Assembly (NCBI GenBank): GCA_902596675.1
Contig: CACJUO010000001.1
Coordinates: 53,517-117,516 of the forward strand
Direction of reading: 5' to 3'
Length of the DNA: 64,000 nucleotides
Source of the DNA: an uncultured Pelagibacteraceae bacterium
GTDB lineage: Bacteria; Pseudomonadota; Alphaproteobacteria; Pelagibacterales; Pelagibacteraceae
Part shown: piece by piece, positions 43,651 through 53,426 of the stretch
How the letters are laid out: each line of letters begins with the position of its first letter
Numbering within the stretch: the first letter of the stretch is position 1
Program-made: the position numbers and the translations under genes
Notes under the pieces: generated by a model
The model's input: only the letters and a program-made list of their open reading frames with translations
Told to the model about the DNA's origin: nothing
Database searches by the model: none

Positions 43651-46388
43651 GCAAGGAACATTTAAACTTACCTAAAACTGCTTTTTCTATGAAAGCAAAT
43701 TTACCAAATAAAGAACCAGAGTATTTGAAATTCTGGGATAAGATTAATCTATATGAAAAATTAAGATCCCAAAGTAAAGGCAAAGAAAAATTTGTCTTAC
43801 ACGATGGACCTCCATATGCCAACGGAAATATTCATATGGGTACTGCATTAAATAAAATTTTAAAAGATATAATAACTAAATTTCATCAAATGGATGGTAA
43901 AGACTCGGTTTATGTACCAGGATGGGATTGTCATGGATTACCAATCGAATGGAAAATTGAAGAACAATACAAAAAAAATAAAAAAAATAAAAATGATGTA
44001 CCTATTATTGAGTTTAGAAAAGAATGTAGAGATTTTGCAAGTAAATGGATTAATATTCATAAAGATCAATTTAAAAGATTAGGAGTAATTGGAGATTGGG
44101 AAAACTATTACTCTACTATGAGTTTCGATGCAGAAGCTCAAATTGTAAGAGAACTTGGAAAATTTTTAAAAGAGGGTAGTTTGTACAAGGGTTACAAACC
44201 TGTTTTATGGTCAACAGTTGAAAAAACAGCTTTGGCAGATGCAGAAGTTGAATATCAAGATCATGTATCTGATACAATTTATGCAGCCTTCCCAGTTAAA
44301 AAATCCAATATTAATGAATTAATTGGTTCAAATGTTGTTATTTGGACAACAACTCCATGGACAATACCAGCTAACAAAGCATTAGCTTATAACCAAAGTT
44401 TGGATTACGTTTTATGTGAAATCGATAACAAAGATATAATACAAAACGATAAAATAGTTATTGCAAAAGAACTTTTGCCCTCTGTTGTAAAAGACACTCA
44501 ATACAATATTAAAATATTAAAAGAATTTAAAGGAAAAGAATTTGATGGAACTATTTGTAGTCATCCATTTCATAAAATTGGCTATGACTATGATGTTCCA
44601 ATGCTCGAGGCAAGATTTGTAACAACTGAACAAGGAACTGGAGTTGTTCATTGTGCACCAAGTCATGGACCTGATGATTTTAATCTATGTATCAATAATG
44701 GAATAAAAGCAATTGAAACAGTTGATGATGATGGAAGGTACACGAAACACATACCTATTTTTGAAGGAACTCATATTTTTAAAGCAAATGATATTGTTAT
44801 TGAAAAGCTTAGAGAACTTAAAAGTCTTTTAAATAATGGAAAACTAACCCATTCTTACCCACATTCTTGGAGGTCTAAAGCTCCTTTAGTTCATAGAGCA
44901 ACACCTCAATGGTTTATTTCAATGGAAAGTCACAAATTAAGAGATAAAGCACTGAAAGCAATAAATGATACCACTTTCTATCCTATTAAAGGGAAAGAAA
45001 GAATTAAAGCTATGATAGAGACTAGACCAGATTGGTGTGTCTCTAGGCAGCGAGTGTGGGGAGTTCCTCTTCCAATATTTATTTCAAAAAAAAATGGAGA
45101 AATTCTTGTTGATGAAGAAGTTTTTGAGAATATTGCAAAAATTTATGAAAAGGAAGGCTCAGACTGTTGGTTTGAAGATAATTTTCAGAGACTGCTTGGA
45201 GATAAATATAAAGCAGAAGATTTTGATAAGACTAGTGATATTGTAGAAGTATGGTTTGATAGTGGATCAACTCATTCTTTTGTTTTAGAAAAGAGAGAAG
45301 ATTTAAAATGGCCCGCATCAATGTATCTAGAGGGTTCAGATCAACATAGAGGATGGTTTCACTCTTCACTGTTAGAGTCATGTGGAACAAGAGGTAGAGC
45401 ACCATTTGAAAGCATTTTATCCCATGGGTTTGTTGTTGATGGAAAAGGGCTAAAAATGTCTAAATCGACTGGAAATGTAATAGCTCCAGAAGATATTTTA
45501 AAAAAATATGGTGCTGATATACTTAGAATTTGGGTTGCCTCATCAAATTATGCTGAAGACTTAAGAATAGATTATTCAATTCTAGACCAACACTCAGAAT
45601 CTTACAGAAAAATTAGAAATACTTTCAGATATCTTTTAGGAAATATTCAAGACGAATATACAAAAGTAGATTTTGATAAAATTGATTTAAATAATATTCC
45701 TGAATTAGAAAAGTATATGCTGCATAGATTGTATGTGATCGGTGAAAGTTTTAATGAATACTTTAAGTCCTATAATTTCCATAATTTATACAAGGAATTA
45801 TTAAATTTTTGTACAGTAGAACTCTCAGCATTTTATTTTGATATTAGAAAAGATCTTCTTTATTGTGATCCAAAAGACTCCAAGAAGCGTTCCGATTGTA
45901 TTTTGATACTAAAAGTAATTTTAGAATGTTTATTAAAATGGTTTGCGCCAATCTTATCATTTACCACTGAGGAAATTTATCATTTAATTCATAAGGAAGA
46001 TAATAATGGAAGTATTCATTTACAAAAATTTGTTAAAATTCCAAATCAATGGAAAAATGAAGAATTAAATAGTAAATGGGATAAACTTAAATTAATCAGA
46101 GACGAAGCAAATATTAGTATTGAAAGTAAAAGGGCTGATAAAATTATTGGCTCAAGTTTAGAGGCAAATATTGAAATTAAAATTAAAGATAAAGACACAT
46201 ATAATTTGGCTGAGAAGCATGATTTCTCTGAAATTTGTATTACATCCTCTGCCTCAGTATCAAATGATAGTAATTTAGAAAAAGAAATTGAGATCACTAG
46301 TTCAAAAGCCGTTGGTAATAAGTGCCCAGTTTGTTGGAAAATAAGAGAAAATATTTGTGAAAGAGATGGTAACTGTCATCTTTCATGA
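43647..46388 (+). CDS. ileS: Isoleucyl-tRNA synthetase
   Basis: Class I synthetase of 913 residues. HIGH-type motif is GNIHMGTALNKILKD, the editing domain has TTTPWTIPANKALAY, VHCAPSHGPDDF, and KMSKS is intact (GLKMSKSTGN). The C-terminal zinc finger normally has two CxxC pairs about 16 residues apart; here only CPVC (893-896) is standard and the distal part is shortened to C904 and C910 with the protein ending three residues later. Overlaps both neighbours by ATGA, as in a coupled operon. Confidence 0.97.
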   Translation: MSKEHLNLPKTAFSMKANLPNKEPEYLKFWDKINLYEKLRSQSKGKEKFVLHDGPPYANGNIHMGTALNKILKDIITKFHQMDGKDSVYVPGWDCHGLPIEWKIEEQYKKNKKNKNDVPIIEFRKECRDFASKWINIHKDQFKRLGVIGDWENYYSTMSFDAEAQIVRELGKFLKEGSLYKGYKPVLWSTVEKTALADAEVEYQDHVSDTIYAAFPVKKSNINELIGSNVVIWTTTPWTIPANKALAYNQSLDYVLCEIDNKDIIQNDKIVIAKELLPSVVKDTQYNIKILKEFKGKEFDGTICSHPFHKIGYDYDVPMLEARFVTTEQGTGVVHCAPSHGPDDFNLCINNGIKAIETVDDDGRYTKHIPIFEGTHIFKANDIVIEKLRELKSLLNNGKLTHSYPHSWRSKAPLVHRATPQWFISMESHKLRDKALKAINDTTFYPIKGKERIKAMIETRPDWCVSRQRVWGVPLPIFISKKNGEILVDEEVFENIAKIYEKEGSDCWFEDNFQRLLGDKYKAEDFDKTSDIVEVWFDSGSTHSFVLEKREDLKWPASMYLEGSDQHRGWFHSSLLESCGTRGRAPFESILSHGFVVDGKGLKMSKSTGNVIAPEDILKKYGADILRIWVASSNYAEDLRIDYSILDQHSESYRKIRNTFRYLLGNIQDEYTKVDFDKIDLNNIPELEKYMLHRLYVIGESFNEYFKSYNFHNLYKELLNFCTVELSAFYFDIRKDLLYCDPKDSKKRSDCILILKVILECLLKWFAPILSFTTEEIYHLIHKEDNNGSIHLQKFVKIPNQWKNEELNSKWDKLKLIRDEANISIESKRADKIIGSSLEANIEIKIKDKDTYNLAEKHDFSEICITSSASVSNDSNLEKEIEITSSKAVGNKCPVCWKIRENICERDGNCHLS

Positions 46389-46876
46389 AAAGTGAAAATA
46401 TAAAAAAGATAGTAATAAGTATTTTAATTTTATTATCCATTTTCTTTTTAGACAGAATATCAAAAATACTTATTCTAAATATATTAGAGGAAACCGGACG
46501 AGTAGATATTTATATAAACTCATTTTTAAATTTTTATTTGGTTTGGAATAAAGGAATAGGTTTTGGTTTATTATCCTCCGACCAGGATCTTTTTTACAAT
46601 GTAGTTACTACTTTAATTATTCTAATTAATTTTGTTATAATTTATCTATTATTTAAGGAAAAAGGACTAAAGTATTATTTTTTAATTATTATTTTAGGAG
46701 GCTCATTAGGTAATCTATTTGATAGAATATATTATAGAGCTGTTCCAGACTTTTTTGACCTAAATTATAATGGATATCATTGGTTTATTTTCAATGTGGC
46801 TGATATATTTATAACAATCGGAATTATTTTCCTTATTCTAGCCGAATTAATAAGTTATAAAAAAGCAAATGAATAA
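46385..46876 (+). CDS. lspA: Lipoprotein signal peptidase
   Basis: Aspartyl peptidase of the inner membrane that cleaves prolipoproteins; 163 residues with four transmembrane helices. Catalytic Asp residues are in LGNLFDRIYYRAVPDFFDL and WFIFNVADIFITIG. The ATG overlaps the ileS stop (ATGA), the conserved ileS-lspA order. It would process the lipoproteins in this window (Cys lipoboxes at 11283, 24737 and 46869). Confidence 0.95.
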   Translation: MKSENIKKIVISILILLSIFFLDRISKILILNILEETGRVDIYINSFLNFYLVWNKGIGFGLLSSDQDLFYNVVTTLIILINFVIIYLLFKEKGLKYYFLIIILGGSLGNLFDRIYYRAVPDFFDLNYNGYHWFIFNVADIFITIGIIFLILAELISYKKANE

Positions 46877-47192
46877 AATCTTTATAATTTTCAAGTTATT
46901 ATTCTTTTTATTCTTTCTATACTCATGTGGTGTAGGAGAAGCTTTGCAGGGAAAAAAAAGATCGGATCAAGGAGATGAATTTTTAATTGATAAGAAAAAT
47001 CCATTAACAATGCCTCCCGATTTTGATAAATTACCAAAACCAGGTGAAGCAAGTGTAAAATCGACTAAAGATATTGAAAGTGATCAATCAAACATAGAAA
47101 ATTTACTTAAGAAAAGTAAAATTGAAGATGATAATTCATCATCAGAACAATCTACATCTATTGAAAGTTCAATACTAAAAAAAATTAAGTGA
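46869..47192 (+). CDS. bamF: BamF-like lipoprotein (DUF3035)
   Basis: Small alphaproteobacterial accessory lipoprotein of the outer-membrane protein assembly machine, described in Caulobacter. 107 residues, signal with lipobox LYSCG (Cys20), then the family motif DEFLIDKKNPLTMPPDFDKLPKPGEAS. The rest is acidic, Ser-rich and probably disordered. Overlaps lspA by eight bases; the lspA-bamF order is common in the class. Confidence 0.85.
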   Translation: MNKIFIIFKLLFFLFFLYSCGVGEALQGKKRSDQGDEFLIDKKNPLTMPPDFDKLPKPGEASVKSTKDIESDQSNIENLLKKSKIEDDNSSSEQSTSIESSILKKIK

Positions 47193-47196
47193 ATAA

Positions 47197-48366
47197 ATGT
47201 TTTCAAAAAACATAATTTTTAAAAATTTCCAACAAAAAAAAAATATAAAAGTGAAAAAAAAAATAAATAATATCTTAAAAAAAGAATTAATGACAAGTGA
47301 CCAGTTGTTAAATTCATTTAATAAAAATTATAATTATAGCTATAAGAAAGAAATTTTAAAAAAATATAAAAAATTTGATACTATAAATCTAATTGGTATG
47401 GGTGGTTCAATTTTAGGTACAGAGGCAATATATGATTTTTTAAATTTTAAGATAAAAAAGAAAATAAATTTTTACAATAATCTAGATAAGCAAATTAATT
47501 TTAAAAATAAAAAAAAAACTTTAAATTTAATAGTATCAAAGTCTGGTAACACACTTGAGACCGTATCAAACTTCAACTTAATTCTTAATTCACAAAAAAA
47601 AAATAAAAATATAGTAATTACAGAGAAAAAATCTAGTTTTCTTAGTAAACTGGGAAATAAATTAAAGGCAGATATTATTGAACACAAAAATTATATTGGA
47701 GGAAGATATTCAGTTTTATCTGAAGTTGGAATGTTACCAGCAGAATTGCTAGGGTTAAATGAGAAAAAATTTAAAAGGCTTAATAATTTAATAAAAAATA
47801 AATATTTTCTTAATCAATTGATTTGTAACGTTAATTTCATATTTAACTGTGTTTCAAAAGGGAAAAAAAATTCAGTAATTCTAAACTATGATGAAAGTTC
47901 AAATAATTTATTCAAATGGTACCAACAACTTACGGCAGAAAGTTTAGGAAAAGATAATAAAGGTATTTTTCCTATTATTTCATCTATGCCCAAGGATAAT
48001 CATAGTTTACTTCAACTTTATTTAGACGGACCAAAAAATAATTTTTTTACGTTTTTTGGAATTTTAGATAAAAAAACAAATAAATTATCAAATAAAAATT
48101 TATTCGATAGATTTTCAATTTTAAAAAATAAAAATTTAAATCAAATTATCAAAGCACAAAGACAGGCAACACAAACGGTTTTTAAAAGAAAAAAAATACC
48201 TTTTAGAAGTTTTGAAATTTTGAGTAAAAATGAGGAGACTGTAGGAGAATTATTTGCATTTTTTGTTCTGGAGACAATTTTGTTGGGAAGGCTGATGGAT
48301 GTCAATCCTTTTGATCAACCTTCAGTTGAGTTAATAAAAACTGAAACTTCAAAATTACTTATTTAA
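47197..48366 (+). CDS. pgi: Glucose-6-phosphate isomerase
   Basis: Interconverts glucose-6-P and fructose-6-P; 389 residues, a short and diverged form (enterobacterial enzymes have about 550). Seen: LIGMGGSILGTEAIYDF, SKSGNTLETVSNF for sugar phosphate binding, GGRYSVLSEVGMLPAE, the His region KDNHSLLQLYLDGP and the C-terminal QPSVELIK with the catalytic Lys. The first 60 residues are very Lys/Asn rich. Starts four bases after bamF; shares TTAA (48363-48366) stop with the convergent rsmD. Confidence 0.92.
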   Translation: MFSKNIIFKNFQQKKNIKVKKKINNILKKELMTSDQLLNSFNKNYNYSYKKEILKKYKKFDTINLIGMGGSILGTEAIYDFLNFKIKKKINFYNNLDKQINFKNKKKTLNLIVSKSGNTLETVSNFNLILNSQKKNKNIVITEKKSSFLSKLGNKLKADIIEHKNYIGGRYSVLSEVGMLPAELLGLNEKKFKRLNNLIKNKYFLNQLICNVNFIFNCVSKGKKNSVILNYDESSNNLFKWYQQLTAESLGKDNKGIFPIISSMPKDNHSLLQLYLDGPKNNFFTFFGILDKKTNKLSNKNLFDRFSILKNKNLNQIIKAQRQATQTVFKRKKIPFRSFEILSKNEETVGELFAFFVLETILLGRLMDVNPFDQPSVELIKTETSKLLI

Positions 48367-48926
48367 ACTAATTTACTAAATAAAATTTTAGATAAACCAT
48401 ATTGCTTTTTTTCTAAAACATTTAAAAACTTAGAAATATTATCTACTGACTTTTTGTTTCGGTGTATAATTATTAATGTATTGGTATCAGCTATTTTCAG
48501 AAATTTTATTTGATAAATTAAATTATTTATTTCTTTGTCTTTAAAAGGTGGATCTAGAAAAATTACATCAAAAATTTCATTTTCTAAATTTGCATCTTTT
48601 AAATTATACGCATTACTCTCATATACTTTAGTTTTGCTTTCTAATTTTAAATTAAATAAATTATTTTTTAAAATTTTTATAGAATTTGAATAATTCTCAA
48701 AGAAAACTACTTCTTGAGCTCCTCTTGATAAGCACTCAATTCCAAATGAACCAGTACCAGAAAATAAATCTAATACTTTAGAGTTATCTATATTTTTAGA
48801 GACTTTACTAGAATGATCTAAAATATTAAAAATTGATTCTCTCACTATATCCCTCAGCGGTCTGGTAGATTTATCCAGAGGTATTAATAATTTTTTTCCT
48901 TTAAGACTTCCTCCTATGACTCTCAT
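48363..48926 (-). CDS. rsmD: 16S rRNA (guanine966-N2)-methyltransferase RsmD
   Basis: Methylates G966 in the small subunit rRNA; 187 residues. Seen: RVIGGSLKGKKL and RPLRDIVRESIFNIL at the N-terminus, the SAM-binding VLDLFSGTGSFGIECLSRGA and the catalytic FLDPPFKD. The ATG overlaps the purD stop by four bases, so it is expressed after purD. Confidence 0.94.
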   Translation of the reverse strand: MRVIGGSLKGKKLLIPLDKSTRPLRDIVRESIFNILDHSSKVSKNIDNSKVLDLFSGTGSFGIECLSRGAQEVVFFENYSNSIKILKNNLFNLKLESKTKVYESNAYNLKDANLENEIFDVIFLDPPFKDKEINNLIYQIKFLKIADTNTLIIIHRNKKSVDNISKFLNVLEKKQYGLSKILFSKLV

Positions 48927-50188
48927 TTATTTATAATTTTATATCCAATATCTTTTCGATAAAAACCGTTGCCCCAATTTAGATTTTCAATTTCTTTGAT
49001 TGCATTGTCTCTTGAGGACTTAAAATTATCAGAGATACTAACAAAATTTAACACTCTCCCTCCATTAGCATATACCTTATTGTCCTTTTCTTCTGTGCCC
49101 GCATGGTAAATAAAAAATGAGTCATTATTCTTTATTTTTTCGATGTTTGGTATCTCTATGTTTTTTTTATAAATGTCTGGATATCCATTAGAACAAAGTA
49201 CTACGCACAAACTTTTTTTTTCTTCCCAAAGAATATTTTGGTTTCCTAAAGTTTCATCACAACAAGATAAAATTAGATCTAATAAATCAGTGTTTAGAAG
49301 TGGCAAAATTGTTTGACATTCTGGATCTCCCATTCTCACATTATATTCTATAAGATATGGATTGTTGTTTTTAATCATTAGACCAACATATAAAAATCCC
49401 CTGTAATTCTCTCCCATGTCTTTAATAGCCTCAAAAGTAGGATTAACAATTTTTTTAATTATTTTTTTGTCAAGTTCTGCATTTATAAGTCCAGAAGGTG
49501 CATATGCACCCATTCCTCCTGTATTTTTTCCTCTATCTCCCTCACCAACTCTCTTATGGTCTTGTGCAGTATTAAATTTTTTATAAATTTTTCCATCTGA
49601 CAGAACGAAATAACTCATTTCATCTCCTTGCAAAAACTCTTCAATAAGAACTTGTTCAGCTAAACCAAATTTTCCATTAAATATTTCTTCAACCGCTTTA
49701 TTTGAACTTTCTAAATCCTCACAAATATAAACTCCTTTACCTGCAGCTAATCCATCAGCTTTAACCACTATAGGCATATTTACATTTTTTAAATATAAAT
49801 AAGCTTCTGTAGCATTTCTAAATACCCCAAATTGTGCAGTGGGAATATTGTATTTTTCACATATTTTCTTTGTAAATATTTTTGACCCTTCCAATTGTGA
49901 AACTTTTTTGTTTGGGCCAAAAACTTTTATATTTTCTTTTGAGAGAAAATCAACAACACCATCAACTAGAGGTTTTTCAGGTCCTACAATTACTAAATCA
50001 ATTTTATTTTCTTTTATAAATTGCAATAACTTTTTAAAATTATAAAAATCCAGTTTTACATTTTCTGCTATTGAGTTAGTGCCAGCATTACCTGGTATAC
50101 AATACAATTTTTCAAGTTTAGGGGATTTTGAGATTTTACTTGCTATTGCATGCTCTCTGCCACCATTTCCAAGAATTGCAATTTTCAT
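48923..50188 (-). CDS. purD: Phosphoribosylamine-glycine ligase
   Basis: Second step of de novo purine synthesis (GAR synthetase); 421 residues, ATP-grasp fold. Seen: VLGNGGREHAIA, VGPEKPLVDGVVDFL, VVKADGLAAGKGVYIC, EEFLQGDEMSYFVLSDG and YNVRMGDPECQ. Upstream of rsmD and coupled to it. Divergent from the DUF2093 gene, with 26 bases between the starts. Confidence 0.97.
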   Translation of the reverse strand: MKIAILGNGGREHAIASKISKSPKLEKLYCIPGNAGTNSIAENVKLDFYNFKKLLQFIKENKIDLVIVGPEKPLVDGVVDFLSKENIKVFGPNKKVSQLEGSKIFTKKICEKYNIPTAQFGVFRNATEAYLYLKNVNMPIVVKADGLAAGKGVYICEDLESSNKAVEEIFNGKFGLAEQVLIEEFLQGDEMSYFVLSDGKIYKKFNTAQDHKRVGEGDRGKNTGGMGAYAPSGLINAELDKKIIKKIVNPTFEAIKDMGENYRGFLYVGLMIKNNNPYLIEYNVRMGDPECQTILPLLNTDLLDLILSCCDETLGNQNILWEEKKSLCVVLCSNGYPDIYKKNIEIPNIEKIKNNDSFFIYHAGTEEKDNKVYANGGRVLNFVSISDNFKSSRDNAIKEIENLNWGNGFYRKDIGYKIINK

Positions 50189-50214
50189 ATATTCAAATAT
50201 ATATCCTATAAATC

Positions 50215-50406
50215 ATGAACAAGTTAGCAAAATTAAAATATCTTCCAAATAATTTTGATATTATAGAGGAAGGTGACCATGTTATTTGTGCAGTTTCAGG
50301 AAAAAAAATTTCACTTCAAAATTTGAATTATTGGAATGTTGATGAGCAAGAGGCTTACTTTTCTTATGTTGAAGCTTCAATAAAAAAAGAAAAGGAAACT
50401 GAATAA
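50215..50406 (+). CDS. DUF2093 family protein
   Basis: A 63-residue alphaproteobacterial protein of unknown function. The family line is clear: AKLKYLPNNFDIIEEGDHVICAVSGKKISLQNLNYWNVDEQEAYFSYVEA, in which the C-A-V-S-G turn and YW..D.QEAY are the conserved parts. No signal or membrane segment. It may bind metal through Cys and His but only one of each is clear. Ends three bases before the convergent lpxL. Confidence 0.88.
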   Translation: MNKLAKLKYLPNNFDIIEEGDHVICAVSGKKISLQNLNYWNVDEQEAYFSYVEASIKKEKETE

Positions 50407-50409
50407 TAA

Positions 50410-51270
50410 TTATTTTTTCCATCTGTTGTGTGTCCAAATCCATTGATCAGGATTTTTTAGTATCATTTTCTCTAAGATCGTATTTAAATGTACAGAGATA
50501 TCCTCTTGAGACTCTTCCGAATCGATTGCTATTGGCTGAGACACATACATTTTAAAGTTATATTTTTCTAATCTTTCAATATAAATTGGAACCAAATCAC
50601 ATTTATATTTTTTTATAATTTGAGCTGGTATTGTGGTGGTAGATGCTAAGTTTCCAAAGAAATCAATTTTTATACCCTCTGTAACTCTTTGATCAATCAT
50701 TAAGGCTATTGAGTTACCTTTTTTTAAATTTTCTAAAATTTGTCTAGTTCCCGATCTTCCTTTTCTAATTTGATATCTACAAATATATTTAGTGCGAATT
50801 TGTTCCATTGTTCTATTTAAAAAAACATTATTCAGCGGTCTATATATTGCTGCTAAATTTATTCCATGCTTCTCAATTTGCATGGCCATTAGTTCAAAGT
50901 TGCTAAAATGTCCTGAGATAAAAACAACAGGCTTCTTATTATTTTTAATTTTATCTAAATTTTCCTCACCATCTATTTTAATAAATTTCTCTAACTTATT
51001 TTTTCTAAAATCTTTTAAAAATGGATATTCCGCTAAAATTCTTCCATAGTTTCCTAGAACATTATTGGCAAATTGGGTATCAGAAATATTCATTACAATT
51101 TTAGACTTATGCAAATTTTCAATTATAGACTTTTTTTTTCTAAAAAAATTTCCAAAATTTTTTCCAATAAAAAACCCTAAATTAGATGCTGATCTATATC
51201 CTATAACTCTGCAAATAATAAATAAAAATTCTACGAATAGAAATTCAATAAAATATATTATTTTTTTCAT
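50410..51270 (-). CDS. lpxL: LpxL-type lipid A acyltransferase
   Basis: Inner-membrane lysophospholipid/lipid A acyltransferase of 286 residues. Residues 1-24 form a membrane anchor; the catalytic H-x4-E is SGHFSNFELMA, and YRPLNNVFLNRTMEQIR plus MIDQRVTEGIKIDFFG follow as in LpxL/LpxM. It is the last gene of ubiA-msbA-waaA-lpxK-lpxL and overlaps lpxK by four bases. Which acyl position it fills cannot be told. Confidence 0.88.
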   Translation of the reverse strand: MKKIIYFIEFLFVEFLFIICRVIGYRSASNLGFFIGKNFGNFFRKKKSIIENLHKSKIVMNISDTQFANNVLGNYGRILAEYPFLKDFRKNKLEKFIKIDGEENLDKIKNNKKPVVFISGHFSNFELMAMQIEKHGINLAAIYRPLNNVFLNRTMEQIRTKYICRYQIRKGRSGTRQILENLKKGNSIALMIDQRVTEGIKIDFFGNLASTTTIPAQIIKKYKCDLVPIYIERLEKYNFKMYVSQPIAIDSEESQEDISVHLNTILEKMILKNPDQWIWTHNRWKK

Positions 51271-52184
51271 ATCTTTTTGTTTAAAAAATTTGAAAATTTT
51301 CTATAATTTTCTATTTGTAACTCTACTTTTAAGTATTTAATATTTTTTTTATTATTCTTAGTTAGTCTTTTATAATCTTTTTCTGTAGTGATGATTTCTA
51401 ATTTATCATTTAAAGCAATTTTTTTAATTTTCTCTAAATCTTCATTTGTATAATTATGATGATCAGGAAATATAAACTTTTTTGATATTTTAAACTTGTA
51501 CTTATTAAGTGTGTTTTCAAACTCCTCAGGATTTCCAATCCCACAAAAATACAAATAACTTTTTTTTCTATTGAAGTTTTTAATATTGACTGGAACATAA
51601 TTTGAATAAAATATTTTATCATTAAACTTTTTTAATATTGATGAAAGTTTTGTATTTTTTTTTTCACCAATTATAAAAATTGCACTATATTTTTTTAATA
51701 TTTCAAGTTTTTCTCTTAAAGGCCCTGCGGGAAGTAAGTATCCATTGCCGATACCATAAGTTGAGTTAAAGCAAACAATTGATATGTCGTAATCTATTTT
51801 TTTGTCTTGTAAACCATCATCTAAAATAGCTACATCGAATTTTTTTACTTCAGCTTTATCTAAACTTATATCTCTATTTTCATCACTAATTAGCTTTCCA
51901 TGAGTTTGTAACATTAATCTCTCGTCTAATTGATCTAAATATCTTTTTTTGATGAATACTGTTTTAAATTTATTTTTTAAAAATTTATTTATTTGTATGC
52001 AGAGAGATGTTTTCCCAGTTCCACCTAAATATATATTTCCCACACATATAGTTTTGATTTTATATTTTTTTTTTATTAAAAGTTTTTTGCTTAAATTTAT
52101 TAAAATAGTAAAAATTGTAAAAGGAATTAAAAAATAAGAAATTAAATTTTTATCATTTAAATATAATGGTTTTATAATTTTCAT
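51267..52184 (-). CDS. lpxK: Tetraacyldisaccharide 4'-kinase
   Basis: Phosphorylates the lipid A disaccharide at 4'; 305 residues. One N-terminal membrane helix (about 15-32), then the P-loop CVGNIYLGGTGKTSLCIQI, the Asp-rich DVAILDDGLQD and LPAGPLREKLE. The family's Mg/ATP motifs are complete. Sits directly after waaA (no gap) and is coupled to lpxL. Confidence 0.93.
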   Translation of the reverse strand: MKIIKPLYLNDKNLISYFLIPFTIFTILINLSKKLLIKKKYKIKTICVGNIYLGGTGKTSLCIQINKFLKNKFKTVFIKKRYLDQLDERLMLQTHGKLISDENRDISLDKAEVKKFDVAILDDGLQDKKIDYDISIVCFNSTYGIGNGYLLPAGPLREKLEILKKYSAIFIIGEKKNTKLSSILKKFNDKIFYSNYVPVNIKNFNRKKSYLYFCGIGNPEEFENTLNKYKFKISKKFIFPDHHNYTNEDLEKIKKIALNDKLEIITTEKDYKRLTKNNKKNIKYLKVELQIENYRKFSNFLNKKI

Positions 52185-53426
52185 TTAGATAAATTTTTTA
52201 ATCTCATATAGATTTTTATTAAGTATTTTATCTCCTAAATATTTTAACTTTTTATTTACTGAATTTCTTTTTAAAAAATTTATTTTTTGACGAACAACAG
52301 ATTTCATATTTTTTATTGAGCTTATTTTTGTTGTAATTTTTAATTTCTCCAATATTTCATAAACTTCTTTGAAGTTCTCTATGTGCGGACCATATAGGAT
52401 ATAGTTACCTTCCCTTGCTGATTCGAGTGGGTTTTGTCCACCATGTGGTATCAATGATCCTCCCAAAAATGTTAATTTAGACAGTGCATAGAATTTTGCA
52501 GAATCTCCGTAAGTATCGACTATGTATATATCTGTATCTTTGTTTAATTTTTTATTTGAGGTATGAAATTGAGAATTTAGACCAATATTACTTAATTCCT
52601 CCAGTATTTCTTTTTTTCTATTTATATGCCTAGGTATTATTATTGTTATCAAGTTTTTAATTTCAGACTTTAATTCTTTATGAACTTTTGCAATAAATAC
52701 CTCTTCTGTTCGATGAGTACTTGCTGCACAAAAAATAATTCTTTTTGAAAATTTTTTTTTAAGAATTAAATTTTTTGTATTATTCTTTTTTGCTCCACCA
52801 AAAAATTTTAAATTACCTATTAATTTTATATTTTTTGTTCCTAATAATTTTAAATATTTTTTTGTCTCGATGTTCTGTGGCAAAGCAAGAGTTATTTTCC
52901 CAAAAATTTTTTTAGAAAAATTGGGTAAGAATTTCCATCTATTAAAAGATTTTTTTGTAATTCTCGCGTTAAGAAGAATTAGTGGAATATTTTTTTTATG
53001 CAAATTATTAAACATGTTGGGCCAAATTTCAGAGTCCACAAATATTGCTAATTTTGGTTTCCAATGATTAATGAAATTTTTGGTTAAAAAGTTTAAATCA
53101 AATGGATAAAACTGATGAACGGTTTTTTTAAAACTAAATTTTGATAAAATATGTGAGGAACTGGTAGTTGATGACGTAATTAAAATTTTTTTAACTTTTT
53201 TATTTTTTTCTAAATTCCTAATAATTGGAATTATACTTAGTATTTCCCCAACACTTGCACCATGTATCCAAATTGTTTCATGAGATTTATTGTTATTTGC
53301 TAGAAATCCAAACTTCTCCTTAAATCTATTTTGATCCTCTTTTCCTAAAAAAATTCTGATTAATATAATTATTGGTGAAACTAAAATTATTAAAAATAAA
53401 AAGAAATTATAAATAATAAACATCAA
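52185..53426 (-). CDS. waaA: 3-deoxy-D-manno-octulosonic acid transferase
   Basis: Adds Kdo to lipid IVA; 413 residues. N-terminal anchor (1-22), then WIHGASVGEILSIIPI, VDSEIWPNMFNNL, AASTHRTEE (the acceptor/donor motif ASTH.GEE) and TFLGGSLIPHGGQNPLESAREGN near the C-terminus. Overlaps msbA by four bases. The cluster therefore contains kinase, Kdo transfer, acylation and flipping in one unit. Confidence 0.94.
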   Translation of the reverse strand: MMFIIYNFFLFLIILVSPIIILIRIFLGKEDQNRFKEKFGFLANNNKSHETIWIHGASVGEILSIIPIIRNLEKNKKVKKILITSSTTSSSHILSKFSFKKTVHQFYPFDLNFLTKNFINHWKPKLAIFVDSEIWPNMFNNLHKKNIPLILLNARITKKSFNRWKFLPNFSKKIFGKITLALPQNIETKKYLKLLGTKNIKLIGNLKFFGGAKKNNTKNLILKKKFSKRIIFCAASTHRTEEVFIAKVHKELKSEIKNLITIIIPRHINRKKEILEELSNIGLNSQFHTSNKKLNKDTDIYIVDTYGDSAKFYALSKLTFLGGSLIPHGGQNPLESAREGNYILYGPHIENFKEVYEILEKLKITTKISSIKNMKSVVRQKINFLKRNSVNKKLKYLGDKILNKNLYEIKKFI

